From Thermoanaerobaculia bacterium (GTDB taxonomy: Bacteria > Bacteroidota > Bacteroidia > Chitinophagales > Saprospiraceae): DNA of 10,171 bases. The stretch lies in NCBI GenBank assembly GCA_023151335.1, contig JAKLJF010000126.1, positions 1 to 10,171 of the forward strand, given 5' to 3'. Made by a program: the position numbers and the translations under genes. Within the stretch, counting starts at the first letter, position 1. Each line of letters starts with the position of its first letter. Below, piece after piece: positions 1 through 6,794 of this stretch. The notes under the pieces were generated by a model that had not been told where the DNA came from, searched no databases, and saw only the letters and a list, made by a program, of their open reading frames with translations.

Positions 1-489
1 CGGATGTTCTACATCTACACCTGTGTCGAGCACCGCAATTTTTATGTCCGGATTTCCCTTCGAATACAGATGTGCCTGTCGTAGAAATATCTGGTCGCGC
101 GAACGGTCGAATTGGAAATCGGCCGATGCGGCAAGGCTGACAGCGGGAAGTTCGGCGCCGGACACTTCTACCGGCCTTGCGTAATCTACTGAAGGGCTGA
201 ATTTTATGGCATCTATGAGTTCGTTGGGAAGCGCCGTTTCTTCCTTTAAAATGATCCGGTAAATTCGATCAAATCCTTGTCTGATTTCATCTGCTGAATA
301 GTGCAATCCCGTTTTGGGCTTGTATTCCTTAGTGATCCAGTAACTCCGGTTAAATTTTTTCAATATCCCGTCCAGATCATTATTAAATTTTTCGATGGAT
401 ACGGTTTTATTGCCAATAAAATCCAGCCAGTGTGGTACGTACCGGTAGGGTAACGGAGATTTTAATTTGATGTCTATATGTGGTTTCAT
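1..489 (-). CDS. S8 (subtilisin-like) serine peptidase, N-terminal part, cut by the window edge
   Basis: The open frame reads from the ATG at 489 to the left edge without a stop, giving 163 residues of an incomplete protein. Residues 149-163 read IKIAVLDTGVDVEHP, the hallmark catalytic-Asp motif of S8 subtilases, with Asp155 as the first triad residue. The His and Ser motifs would lie beyond the edge. An in-frame stop (505-507) sits 15 nt upstream of the ATG with no other ATG between, so the N-terminus is fixed. It begins MKPHIDIKLKSPLPYRY and has no hydrophobic signal peptide. The enzyme is therefore probably cytoplasmic, or exported in an unusual way. Residues 1-125 form a hydrophilic N-terminal region that I do not recognise; it could be a propeptide-like or adaptor domain. 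The gene starts 53 nt after the response regulator on the same strand, so co-transcription is likely. The S8 call is firm; the substrate is unknown. Confidence 0.85.
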   Translation of the reverse strand, partial: MKPHIDIKLKSPLPYRYVPHWLDFIGNKTVSIEKFNNDLDGILKKFNRSYWITKEYKPKTGLHYSADEIRQGFDRIYRIILKEETALPNELIDAIKFSPSVDYARPVEVSGAELPAVSLAASADFQFDRSRDQIFLRQAHLYSKGNPDIKIAVLDTGVDVEHP

Positions 490-542
490 CGGTGATGCTT
501 CAGGTTAGGCAGGATTTCCGGAAAGGCGTTGTTATGGTTGGT

Positions 543-1190
543 TTACGTCTGTTTCTTTAAATGCAGGAGCACCGCCTCGGTCCGGTTTTGTACTTGCAAC
601 TTGGTATAAATGTGATGGATATGTTGTTTTACCGTGTTAATACTGATGCCGAGATAATTGGCAATTTCCTTATACAAATGGCCTTTGGCGAGCAAGTCGA
701 GCACAGCCGATTCCCGGTCTGAAATCAGCGACTGACTGCCTTGTGGGTGCGGAGTTTCCCTGAAGGAGAGTAACACCCGCCGGGCGATGTCGCTGCTCAT
801 GGGCGCTCCTCCCTGCAAAGCGTCTGTTATAGCGTCCAGCATTCTTTCGGGATTTTCCCGTTTCAACAAATATCCGTCTGCTCCCGCTTTGAGCGCCGCA
901 AATACTTCATCGTCGTGTTCCATCACGGTGAACATCAGCACTTTTACTTCAGGTCGACGGGCTTTCAGGTGTACCAGACAATCGATGCCGTTCATACCCG
1001 GCAAACGAATATCGAGAATGACCAGATCGGCCCGCTCAAACGCGCGATCGGCAAAGAACTGTTTGGCACTGACGCAGCCGGACACTTCGGCAAAACGCCC
1101 ACTCATACGCAGCAGACCACACAAGCTTTCCAGCACTTCCAACTGATCTTCCACAATGAAAATATTGGGCAGGGCCTGTTCCGTATCCAT
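543..1190 (-). CDS. NarL/LuxR-family response regulator (REC-HTH)
   Basis: This 215-residue DNA-binding response regulator is the usual length for the NarL/FixJ family. The receiver domain spans about 8-125. It has an acidic pocket at Glu14-Asp15, the phosphoacceptor Asp60 (LVILDIRLPGMNG), the switch residues Thr88 and Tyr107, and the conserved Lys110. The C-terminal LuxR-type helix-turn-helix spans about 155-212, and its recognition-helix region is IANYLGISINTVKQHI. All catalytic and signalling residues are present, so it should be phosphorylated by the histidine kinase encoded 65 nt upstream and act as a transcription regulator in the cytoplasm. The S8 peptidase gene follows 53 nt downstream. 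There is no Shine-Dalgarno sequence; instead a Bacteroidota -7-like box (AACCTTTG) ends 4 nt before the ATG. The target genes are unknown. The divergently transcribed exported protein and the S8 peptidase are natural candidates, by inference. Confidence 0.95.
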   Translation of the reverse strand: MDTEQALPNIFIVEDQLEVLESLCGLLRMSGRFAEVSGCVSAKQFFADRAFERADLVILDIRLPGMNGIDCLVHLKARRPEVKVLMFTVMEHDDEVFAALKAGADGYLLKRENPERMLDAITDALQGGAPMSSDIARRVLLSFRETPHPQGSQSLISDRESAVLDLLAKGHLYKEIANYLGISINTVKQHIHHIYTKLQVQNRTEAVLLHLKKQT

Positions 1191-1194
1191 ATTA

Positions 1195-1225
1195 CAAAGG
1201 TTGGCGTGAAATGGGAGGTGTGCAA
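1195..1225 (-). promoter_or_regulatory. Possible internal promoter of the response regulator gene, leaderless geometry
   Basis: On the minus strand, TTG (1225-1223) is followed by a 20-nt spacer and AACCTTTG (1202-1195), which is 7 of 8 to the Bacteroidota -7 consensus TAnnTTTG. Only 4 nt separate the box from the ATG, so a transcript would begin at or next to the start codon. The geometry matches that upstream of purK in this window. It lies in the 65-nt gap after the kinase stop codon and could give the regulator expression independent of the kinase. Confidence 0.35.
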
Positions 1226-1255
1226 TAATACGTTTGTGTTATCCGGTTGGGCGGT

Positions 1256-2203
1256 TTATGGGCAATTAGCAACTTGTTTTAGCGAAATTCCGGTTCGGAG
1301 AACAACCCTTGTACCACAACGGTTTTCAATTTCGACCGAGCCGCCGAGCGCTTTCATTCTTTGACGGAGATTATACAAGCCGTTTCCTGCCAAAGCGTTG
1401 CAGCCCGCGTAAAATGCGGATACGTATTCGGATGGAATACCTTTTCCATTGTCTTTTACCATGATTTCCAGCTGCCCGTTTATGGAAATACATATACATA
1501 CTTCTGTTGCGCCGGCATGTTTGACCACGTTATGCAGGCATTCTTTCATGGCCAGCAACACATTTTTCCTATGTTCGCCGCTGAGGGGAAGTGCTGGAAG
1601 TTGATCCGGAATTTCGATTTGAAATTGTATGCCGTGGCTATCCAGGTAGTCGCCGGCACAGCGTCGCAGGTGGTGTGCCAGGTTTTCAAAGGTATCATTC
1701 CGACTGTTCATCACCCAAACAATATCAGCCATTTTTTCCATCACTTCGGAAGCGGAACGGGCAATTTTGTCGAGACGCGCTGCCTTGACAGGGTCGTCCT
1801 CCATTTCGCGTGCCAGCAAACTGAGCAACCGGATTGTAGTCAGGCCAGAGCCAAGATCGTCGTGTATTTCAGCCGCAATACGATCGTGCTCCAGTCGGAA
1901 CGCCAGGTCTTTTTCCGTTCGCAGGCGCTGGTTTTCAAGTAAAAGTTGCTGCTGCCGGTACTGGTAATTTAAAAAAGCAAAAAACAGACCGGCAACCGCC
2001 CCGAGCACAATCAGTCGGAACCACCAGCCGGTCCACCAGGGAGGTTTATCATTTTGAACAAGAAGGGGAACCGTTTCATGACCAATTATGTCACCGGCTA
2101 TTTTTCTTCCATATTCGTCAGACAGAGACGGTTGCTGAAACGAGCCGAGTAAAAGGGCTGTGGCGATAACCATGAGGCAAACCGCACAGTATTGGATCTT
2201 CAT
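1256..2203 (-). CDS. Membrane sensor histidine kinase (HisKA_3 / HATPase_c), short sensor region
   Basis: A 315-residue kinase, likely partner of the downstream NarL-type regulator. Residues 5-22 are a hydrophobic signal anchor or signal peptide. Residues 23-59 are a short extracytoplasmic stretch, and 61-80 a transmembrane helix preceded by KPPWWTGWWF. A coiled coil runs about 81-110. The HisKA_3 dimerisation domain carries the phosphoacceptor His114 in DRIAAEIHDDLGSGL. The HATPase_c domain has the N-box around Asn225 (KECLHNVVKHA), G1 at 251-255 (DNGKG), G2 at 273-282 (GNGLYNLRQR) and a terminal GT at 297-298. All catalytic boxes are intact. The aromatic PPWW...WWF segment resembles the juxtamembrane motif that follows Y_Y_Y domains in large propeller-type Bacteroidota sensors, but the propeller and Y_Y_Y domains are absent. 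The signal may therefore be sensed by the membrane segments or by a partner protein. It heads the minus-strand cluster and is divergent from the exported-protein gene. Confidence 0.93.
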   Translation of the reverse strand: MKIQYCAVCLMVIATALLLGSFQQPSLSDEYGRKIAGDIIGHETVPLLVQNDKPPWWTGWWFRLIVLGAVAGLFFAFLNYQYRQQQLLLENQRLRTEKDLAFRLEHDRIAAEIHDDLGSGLTTIRLLSLLAREMEDDPVKAARLDKIARSASEVMEKMADIVWVMNSRNDTFENLAHHLRRCAGDYLDSHGIQFQIEIPDQLPALPLSGEHRKNVLLAMKECLHNVVKHAGATEVCICISINGQLEIMVKDNGKGIPSEYVSAFYAGCNALAGNGLYNLRQRMKALGGSVEIENRCGTRVVLRTGISLKQVANCP

Positions 2204-2270
2204 TGGTTTAGTAGTTAGGCCAGGACAATTTGAGCGAATAATGTCGAAACCGGATTGGTTTGCCGACGCC

Positions 2271-2299
2271 TAAAGATATTAAGTAAATTCAAAATACAA
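2271..2299 (-). promoter_or_regulatory. Candidate promoter of the kinase-regulator-protease cluster
   Basis: On the minus strand, TTG (2299-2297), an 18-nt spacer and TATCTTTA (2278-2271, 7 of 8 to TAnnTTTG) lie in an AT-rich stretch about 67 nt upstream of the kinase ATG. The composition and placement fit a Bacteroidota housekeeping promoter, but the last base of the -7 box departs from consensus. Confidence 0.35.
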
Positions 2300-2378
2300 A
2301 ATAAATTTTATTGGCCTTCTGACGAAAAGTGGCTGATACCTTTTTTGCAAAGCTGGCATCGTCGTCTGATATAAATTC

Positions 2379-2403
2379 GTAATATTGCCCGGCGAATTAT
2401 TAC
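2379..2403. promoter_or_regulatory. Imperfect 25-bp dyad, possible operator
   Basis: The arms GTAATA (2379-2384) and TATTAC (2398-2403) are perfect reverse complements centred on 2391. Counting the inner bases, 9 of 12 positions pair. A site of this length between divergent genes could bind a dimeric regulator such as the adjacent NarL-type protein. No second copy was seen, so the assignment is tentative. Confidence 0.25.
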
Positions 2404-2537
2404 CATTATCCCTGTTAAAAACGTACTTTTCCAAAAGCCTTTTTTGCCGGAACAACCAATGTTTTTCGCCAAACAGCGTTTAACGGGAGGTTCAGGCCAT
2501 TGTCATTTGTAACAAACACTAACATAATCCGATCATC

Positions 2538-5500
2538 ATGAACTTTTTCCCGCGACAGCTTTGGTGGCTGGGGGTAATGTTTTTTTTGACGCCCTCCGTC
2601 TTTTCCGCCCAATCTCCCTGCCCGACGCCGATCGACCTGAAGTTGCTCAGTTCCAGCTCTGTTTACACTTCTTTCTCCTGGACGGGCTCCGGGCTGACCA
2701 ACACCCTGTATCAATGGGAAATTGGTTTCCCCGGCTTCAACCCGGGTAACAATCAATTCATCGTTCGCGACACTACTTCCGATACGGCAGATATTGCCTT
2801 CGGACTGGTTACTTCCACTTTGTTCGAACTGAGAATTCGGGCGATTTGCGGCAACATGAACGGAGATACAAGCAATTGGTCGCTCCCCTTGCAATTCAGT
2901 ACGCCTCCGGGTTGCAATGAAGAGTTTACCGATCCGGGCGGTCCATTGGGCAACTATCCCAATGGAGTGACCGACACCGTGATTATCTGCCCGCAGTCGG
3001 ACTCTGAAGTGGTGAAATTGACTTTTCTGAGCTTCGCCACCGAACAAGCCGGTGATGTCCTGAAAATTTTTGACGGCAACAATCTGGGCTCGCCTCTGCT
3101 CGCCACTTTATCCGGTGTGTATCTGCCGCCGCTCGACACACTGCCGGGTCCATTTGTAGCCACTAATCCGAGCGGATGCCTGTCCACCTTATTTTCTTCC
3201 AACGGACAAAACAACAATGACGGTTGGGCCGCCTTTGTCACCTGCGTAAAACCCGACTCCTGCCTGGGTCTTGCCGATCTTTCCGTAGACTCTGTAAGCG
3301 GCACTTTTGCCAAAATATCCTGGACGGCATTGTTCGGTGCGGATCTGTTCGAATGGGAACTCGGCATTGCCCCCTTTGATACCAGCGGCACACCTGTTTT
3401 AAGCGATACCACTTCCGCAGACACCCTGACTTTGAACAACTTATCCAGCCAAACGGATTATGTGCTCCTCCTCCGCAGCCGCTGCGACAGTACTTCCTAC
3501 AGCCATTGGTTCAGCATTTCCTTTTCCACGCCCATTTCCTGCGGCGACACCTTATATGATAGCGGCGGGGCAGACGAGGATTATTTTGCTAATGAAAATT
3601 ACACAACGACCATTTGCCCCGATTCAGCGCACCATACCGTGACATTGACTTTTCTGTCTTTTAAGACACAGCAACTTGCCGATGTCCTGAGTATTTACGA
3701 TGGCACAAGTATTTCAGCCCCATTCATCACGGCTTTTGCCGGCAACCTGAATCCCCTGCCTCCCCCCATTACGGCCACCAACGCTACCGGCTGCCTCACC
3801 CTGCAGTTCGTTTCCAATGGAACTAATGAACAGGAAGGTTGGGAAGCCCTGATCACTTGCGATACGGCCACCGATTGTTTCGATCCGCTTGATTTGAAGC
3901 TGGATTTCGTGAGCAGCGACTCGGCGGCGATTTCCTGGACAGGCATTTTCGGCGCCATGGGTTATGTGTGGGAACTGGATACGGTGGCGTTCGCGCCGGG
4001 TACGGGCTCCGCACTTTTGTCCGACACCGTATCGGTAAATGCCCTTTACCTCGACAGTCTGGAGAGCGGACAATCCTATTTCGTTTATATCAAAACGAAA
4101 TGCGCCAGCGACACCAGCGCCTGGTTTGGGCCGCTGGAATTTGTAACGCCGCCCGGATGCGGGGATAATTTTTATGACAGCGGCGGGCCAAATCAAAATT
4201 ACAGTCCTAATGAAGACTATACGACAGTCATTTGTCCGGATGCCCCCGGAGAAGTCGTCTCCCTGACTTTTAGCGCCTTTGATCTGGGGAACGGCGACAC
4301 GCTGAGCATTTACAACGGCGACTCGATCAATCCGCTGCTGATCCTTGCCACTTTAAAAGACAACCCACCTGGTCCCGGACCCTTCACTGCCACTGTCGCC
4401 AGCGGTTGCCTGACCGTTCGCTTTACCTCGGATGGAAACAACCAAAAAGAAGGCTGGGAGGCCGCCGTGACCTGCGCTCCGCCGGCAGATTGTAATCCGG
4501 CACTTTTGCTCAAAGTCGATTCGGTGGAAGGCGCTGCCGTGCATGTTTCCTGGGCCGCTATGGCCGGCGCGGTGGCTTATGAATGGAAAATAGGGTTAAT
4601 CCCTTACGCGCCAGGTTCCGGAATGGCGCTAGATAGCGGTGTCGTCACTTCCAATACCTTGTATATTGATGGGTTGACCCAACTCACCAATTATAGCCTC
4701 TGGATACGCACCTTGTGTGCCGGCGATACCAGCAGTTTTCAACAGTTAACCTTTACCACTACCGTAAATTGTTTTTCAAATGCTAATGTGCTGGAATGTA
4801 ATGAAACTGCTACTGCTATTTCTGTTGGAACTGGCGCATGGTTACTGGATTGTTCTTTTCCATCCGCTCCAACTCTTGGACAGGAAAATGTATATCAGTT
4901 TACGGCCCCGGTTTCCAAAACTTTTAAATTAGTCATTGATCAGGTCAATGGCATCAATTTTACCGATTTTTATTACAAACCAGCTTCTGACGGGTGTAAT
5001 CCCGATGGATGGAATTGCATTGGAAATACTTCCTTCGATACGCTATCATTGGGACCACTTATAGCAGGAATAAATTATCTGATATTAGCTGATCCACAAT
5101 TATTTACACCTACAAGTATAAAATTCCGAATCATCGACTGCGCCCCCCTGAATGAAAACGCCGACAGCGCCATTACGCTGATCGTCAATGAACCCTGTAC
5201 CGGCAATGTACACGCCAACGGCACGGCAGATTACACCACCGGCGAACCCGACCCGGATAGCCAAACCGATGTTTCAGACTTGATCGCGGGCCGCTGGATC
5301 ACAGAGGCCGATCAAACAGTCTGGTTTAAATTCGTAGCGCCGGCCTCCGGCACCGTCACTATTTCCACCGACCAGATTCCGCTGGGCGACAACTACGACT
5401 CGCAGGTTGCCTTATACAGCGCTACTGATCCGGCCGATTATTCCACGTTCGAATACATCGAAAGCGATGAAGACAACGGAACGGCCATCAACGGGTTTAG

Positions 5501-6713
5501 CGCGGTGCTGTATTACACGGGTTTGACGCCCGGAGAATCCTACTACGTGCAGGTAGATGGTTTCGGCACCTCCAGCGGCACTTTCTGCATCGAAGTGCTC
5601 GACGGCATTTATCGCTACAACGACGGCAGTTGTATTGAAACTTACGCCGTGGCGGGTGTGGATGGCACGCAACCCGGCGGCGACCGCTGGTACGGCATTT
5701 ATGGCGGACAAGACAACCTCGATCAGGGCCGGCTGATCGCGGCTATCAAACCAGGCGTCCAGAACCTGGATACTGTTTTTTGCCAGCTGATCACGTATAC
5801 CGATTCCATACCGGTTTCTTCAAACGGCATTCCGTACATGCCGGCTTATTTTAATTTCAGTTCTTCCGTAGCGCCGGCTGCCCCGGTAGAATTGCGCCTG
5901 TTTTTTTACAATTACGAGCTGGATGCGTTGAAATTGAGAACCCAGCTATTCAACAATACTGCCGCCGATCTGGTGGTTTCACACTATTCCGGCCAAGACC
6001 CGGACTGTTCGCCTTTGCAACACAGTACAGCCGACGTCATTTTACTGGATACAGGCATCGTAAGCGAGGTGCATACCAGCGGTACCGCTTCTTTTTACCT
6101 GGAATTCAAGACCACCAAATCCCAGCTTGGCGAATTCGGCGCCCATTTTGGCCTCATCGCCCTGCCGGTGGAACTTAAATCCTTTGCCGGTTCGGTCCAT
6201 CCCGCCTTCAACCGCCTGAATTGGGTCACTGCACTCGAAAAAAACGTGCAGTGGCATATCGTCGAACGCTCGCAGGATGGCGTCAACTGGACAGAAACCG
6301 GCCGGCTCCAAGGGGCGCCTGCATCGTACCAGGAACGCCGGTATCAGTTGGAAGACAAGTTGCCCCTACCCCAGGCTTATTACCGGCTGCGTACCCTCGA
6401 CCTGGATGGCAAACAACAAATATCCAATGCCATACACCTGGTGCGGGAGAACGAACAATTGCGCATTGCGCAGGCGTTCCCCTCCCCCACCCCCGGCAGT
6501 GTGACCGTTCAATTTGTGTCGCCGGAAGAAGGGCAAATGACCATGCGCATTATCGATTTAAACAGCCGGGCGGTGTTGGAACAAGAGGTATTCGCTTCTA
6601 AAGGTTTGAATTCAAACATACTGGATATCAGTCATTTGCAAGCCGGCATTTATCTGCTGAACATCACGGGCGCCCATGCGGTAACGGTTCCGTACCGCAT
6701 TGTAAAGCAATAA
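2538..6713 (+). CDS. Large exported Fn3/CUB multidomain protein with T9SS type A sorting domain
   Basis: A 1391-residue protein that probably leaves the cell through the type IX secretion system and is anchored to or released from the surface. Residues 1-24 are a signal peptide (basic start, hydrophobic core, cleavage near VFSA-QS). Three Fn3+CUB-like modules follow (28-236, 242-441, 447-646), then a fourth Fn3 (652-741). CUB hallmarks are the repeated LSIYDG-like turn and a GC...C pair near each end. Residues 745-868 form a cysteine-bounded pre-peptidase-like beta domain encoded by AT-rich DNA. A second such domain spans about 871-1020. About 1030-1205 is a beta-rich region common in Bacteroidota secreted proteins, and 1208-1300 an Fn3-like LPVELKSF...WHIVERSQDG segment. 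The C-terminal sorting domain spans about 1303-1391 (AFPSPTPG, LQAGIYLL, final RIVKQ). No catalytic domain is visible, so a role in adhesion, matrix or ligand binding is inferred. It is transcribed divergently from the kinase. Confidence 0.93.
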   Translation: MNFFPRQLWWLGVMFFLTPSVFSAQSPCPTPIDLKLLSSSSVYTSFSWTGSGLTNTLYQWEIGFPGFNPGNNQFIVRDTTSDTADIAFGLVTSTLFELRIRAICGNMNGDTSNWSLPLQFSTPPGCNEEFTDPGGPLGNYPNGVTDTVIICPQSDSEVVKLTFLSFATEQAGDVLKIFDGNNLGSPLLATLSGVYLPPLDTLPGPFVATNPSGCLSTLFSSNGQNNNDGWAAFVTCVKPDSCLGLADLSVDSVSGTFAKISWTALFGADLFEWELGIAPFDTSGTPVLSDTTSADTLTLNNLSSQTDYVLLLRSRCDSTSYSHWFSISFSTPISCGDTLYDSGGADEDYFANENYTTTICPDSAHHTVTLTFLSFKTQQLADVLSIYDGTSISAPFITAFAGNLNPLPPPITATNATGCLTLQFVSNGTNEQEGWEALITCDTATDCFDPLDLKLDFVSSDSAAISWTGIFGAMGYVWELDTVAFAPGTGSALLSDTVSVNALYLDSLESGQSYFVYIKTKCASDTSAWFGPLEFVTPPGCGDNFYDSGGPNQNYSPNEDYTTVICPDAPGEVVSLTFSAFDLGNGDTLSIYNGDSINPLLILATLKDNPPGPGPFTATVASGCLTVRFTSDGNNQKEGWEAAVTCAPPADCNPALLLKVDSVEGAAVHVSWAAMAGAVAYEWKIGLIPYAPGSGMALDSGVVTSNTLYIDGLTQLTNYSLWIRTLCAGDTSSFQQLTFTTTVNCFSNANVLECNETATAISVGTGAWLLDCSFPSAPTLGQENVYQFTAPVSKTFKLVIDQVNGINFTDFYYKPASDGCNPDGWNCIGNTSFDTLSLGPLIAGINYLILADPQLFTPTSIKFRIIDCAPLNENADSAITLIVNEPCTGNVHANGTADYTTGEPDPDSQTDVSDLIAGRWITEADQTVWFKFVAPASGTVTISTDQIPLGDNYDSQVALYSATDPADYSTFEYIESDEDNGTAINGFSAVLYYTGLTPGESYYVQVDGFGTSSGTFCIEVLDGIYRYNDGSCIETYAVAGVDGTQPGGDRWYGIYGGQDNLDQGRLIAAIKPGVQNLDTVFCQLITYTDSIPVSSNGIPYMPAYFNFSSSVAPAAPVELRLFFYNYELDALKLRTQLFNNTAADLVVSHYSGQDPDCSPLQHSTADVILLDTGIVSEVHTSGTASFYLEFKTTKSQLGEFGAHFGLIALPVELKSFAGSVHPAFNRLNWVTALEKNVQWHIVERSQDGVNWTETGRLQGAPASYQERRYQLEDKLPLPQAYYRLRTLDLDGKQQISNAIHLVRENEQLRIAQAFPSPTPGSVTVQFVSPEEGQMTMRIIDLNSRAVLEQEVFASKGLNSNILDISHLQAGIYLLNITGAHAVTVPYRIVKQ
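2619..4760 (+). repeat. Protein-level tandem repeats: three Fn3+CUB modules and a fourth Fn3
   Basis: Four module starts are marked by a cysteine at residues 28, 242, 447 and 652 (bases 2619, 3261, 3876 and 4491). The spacing is 214, 205 and 205 residues. Each full module has six cysteines in the same order, consistent with three disulfides per module. Modules 2 and 3 share many short identities (for example YDSGG, YTT.ICPD, EGWEA..TC) but differ clearly in DNA sequence, so the duplications are not recent. The fourth copy loses its CUB half, which is replaced by the AT-rich domain. Confidence 0.85.
4745..5135 (+). other. AT-rich segment encoding one domain inside the exported-protein gene
   Basis: By hand count, 4741-5100 is about 39% GC (139 of 360), while sample 60-base blocks on either side give 63% (4441-4500) and 57% (5161-5220). 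Codons shift to TTA, ATA, AAT and ATT. The segment coincides with residues about 740-866, that is, the domain bounded by Cys745 and Cys868 that occupies the place where a CUB half would follow the fourth Fn3. This suggests the domain was acquired by recombination. Confidence 0.6.
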
Positions 6714-6794
6714 TTATTATGGCGTAAATTTTGCTCGTCGATAATACTTTTAACCTACATTTACCCGTGGTTATCAATTTTGCCAACGACATAT

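Larger units (their letters stand above)
2204..2537. other. Divergent intergenic region between the kinase and exported-protein genes
   Basis: This 334-bp stretch holds no convincing gene. It is AT-rich between about 2270 and 2450. It contains a candidate minus-strand promoter for the kinase (2271-2299) and an imperfect 25-bp dyad (2379-2403). I found no full TTG-N19-TAnnTTTG match on the plus strand for the exported-protein gene; TAAATTCG (2372-2379) and TACTTTTC (2424-2431) are partial -7 matches without a well-spaced -33 box. There is no Shine-Dalgarno sequence before 2538. Confidence 0.6.

Noticed and set aside
515..524. Perfect palindrome TTTCCGGAAA between the regulator and S8 peptidase genes
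   Set aside because: Only 10 bp and single-copy in the window. It is too short for a terminator and too weak alone to call an operator.
1361..1942. 193-codon plus-strand open frame opposite the kinase
   Set aside because: It lies wholly antisense to a well-supported histidine kinase and has no recognisable domain.
3714..4196. Long minus-strand open frames across the exported-protein gene
   Set aside because: They mirror the Fn3/CUB coding frame and show no protein family of their own.
6780..6782. TTG as start of the EAD-protease gene
   Set aside because: An ATG lies five codons downstream (6795) and still precedes the EAD helices. The TTG also forms part of CAATTTTG (6775-6782), a near match to a -7 box, though no -33 box is correctly spaced.
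6714..6794. Terminator or promoter between the exported-protein and EAD-protease genes
   Set aside because: No stable hairpin with a T-tract is visible. TACTTTTA (6745-6752) is a partial -7 match, but the nearest TTG is only 11 nt upstream.
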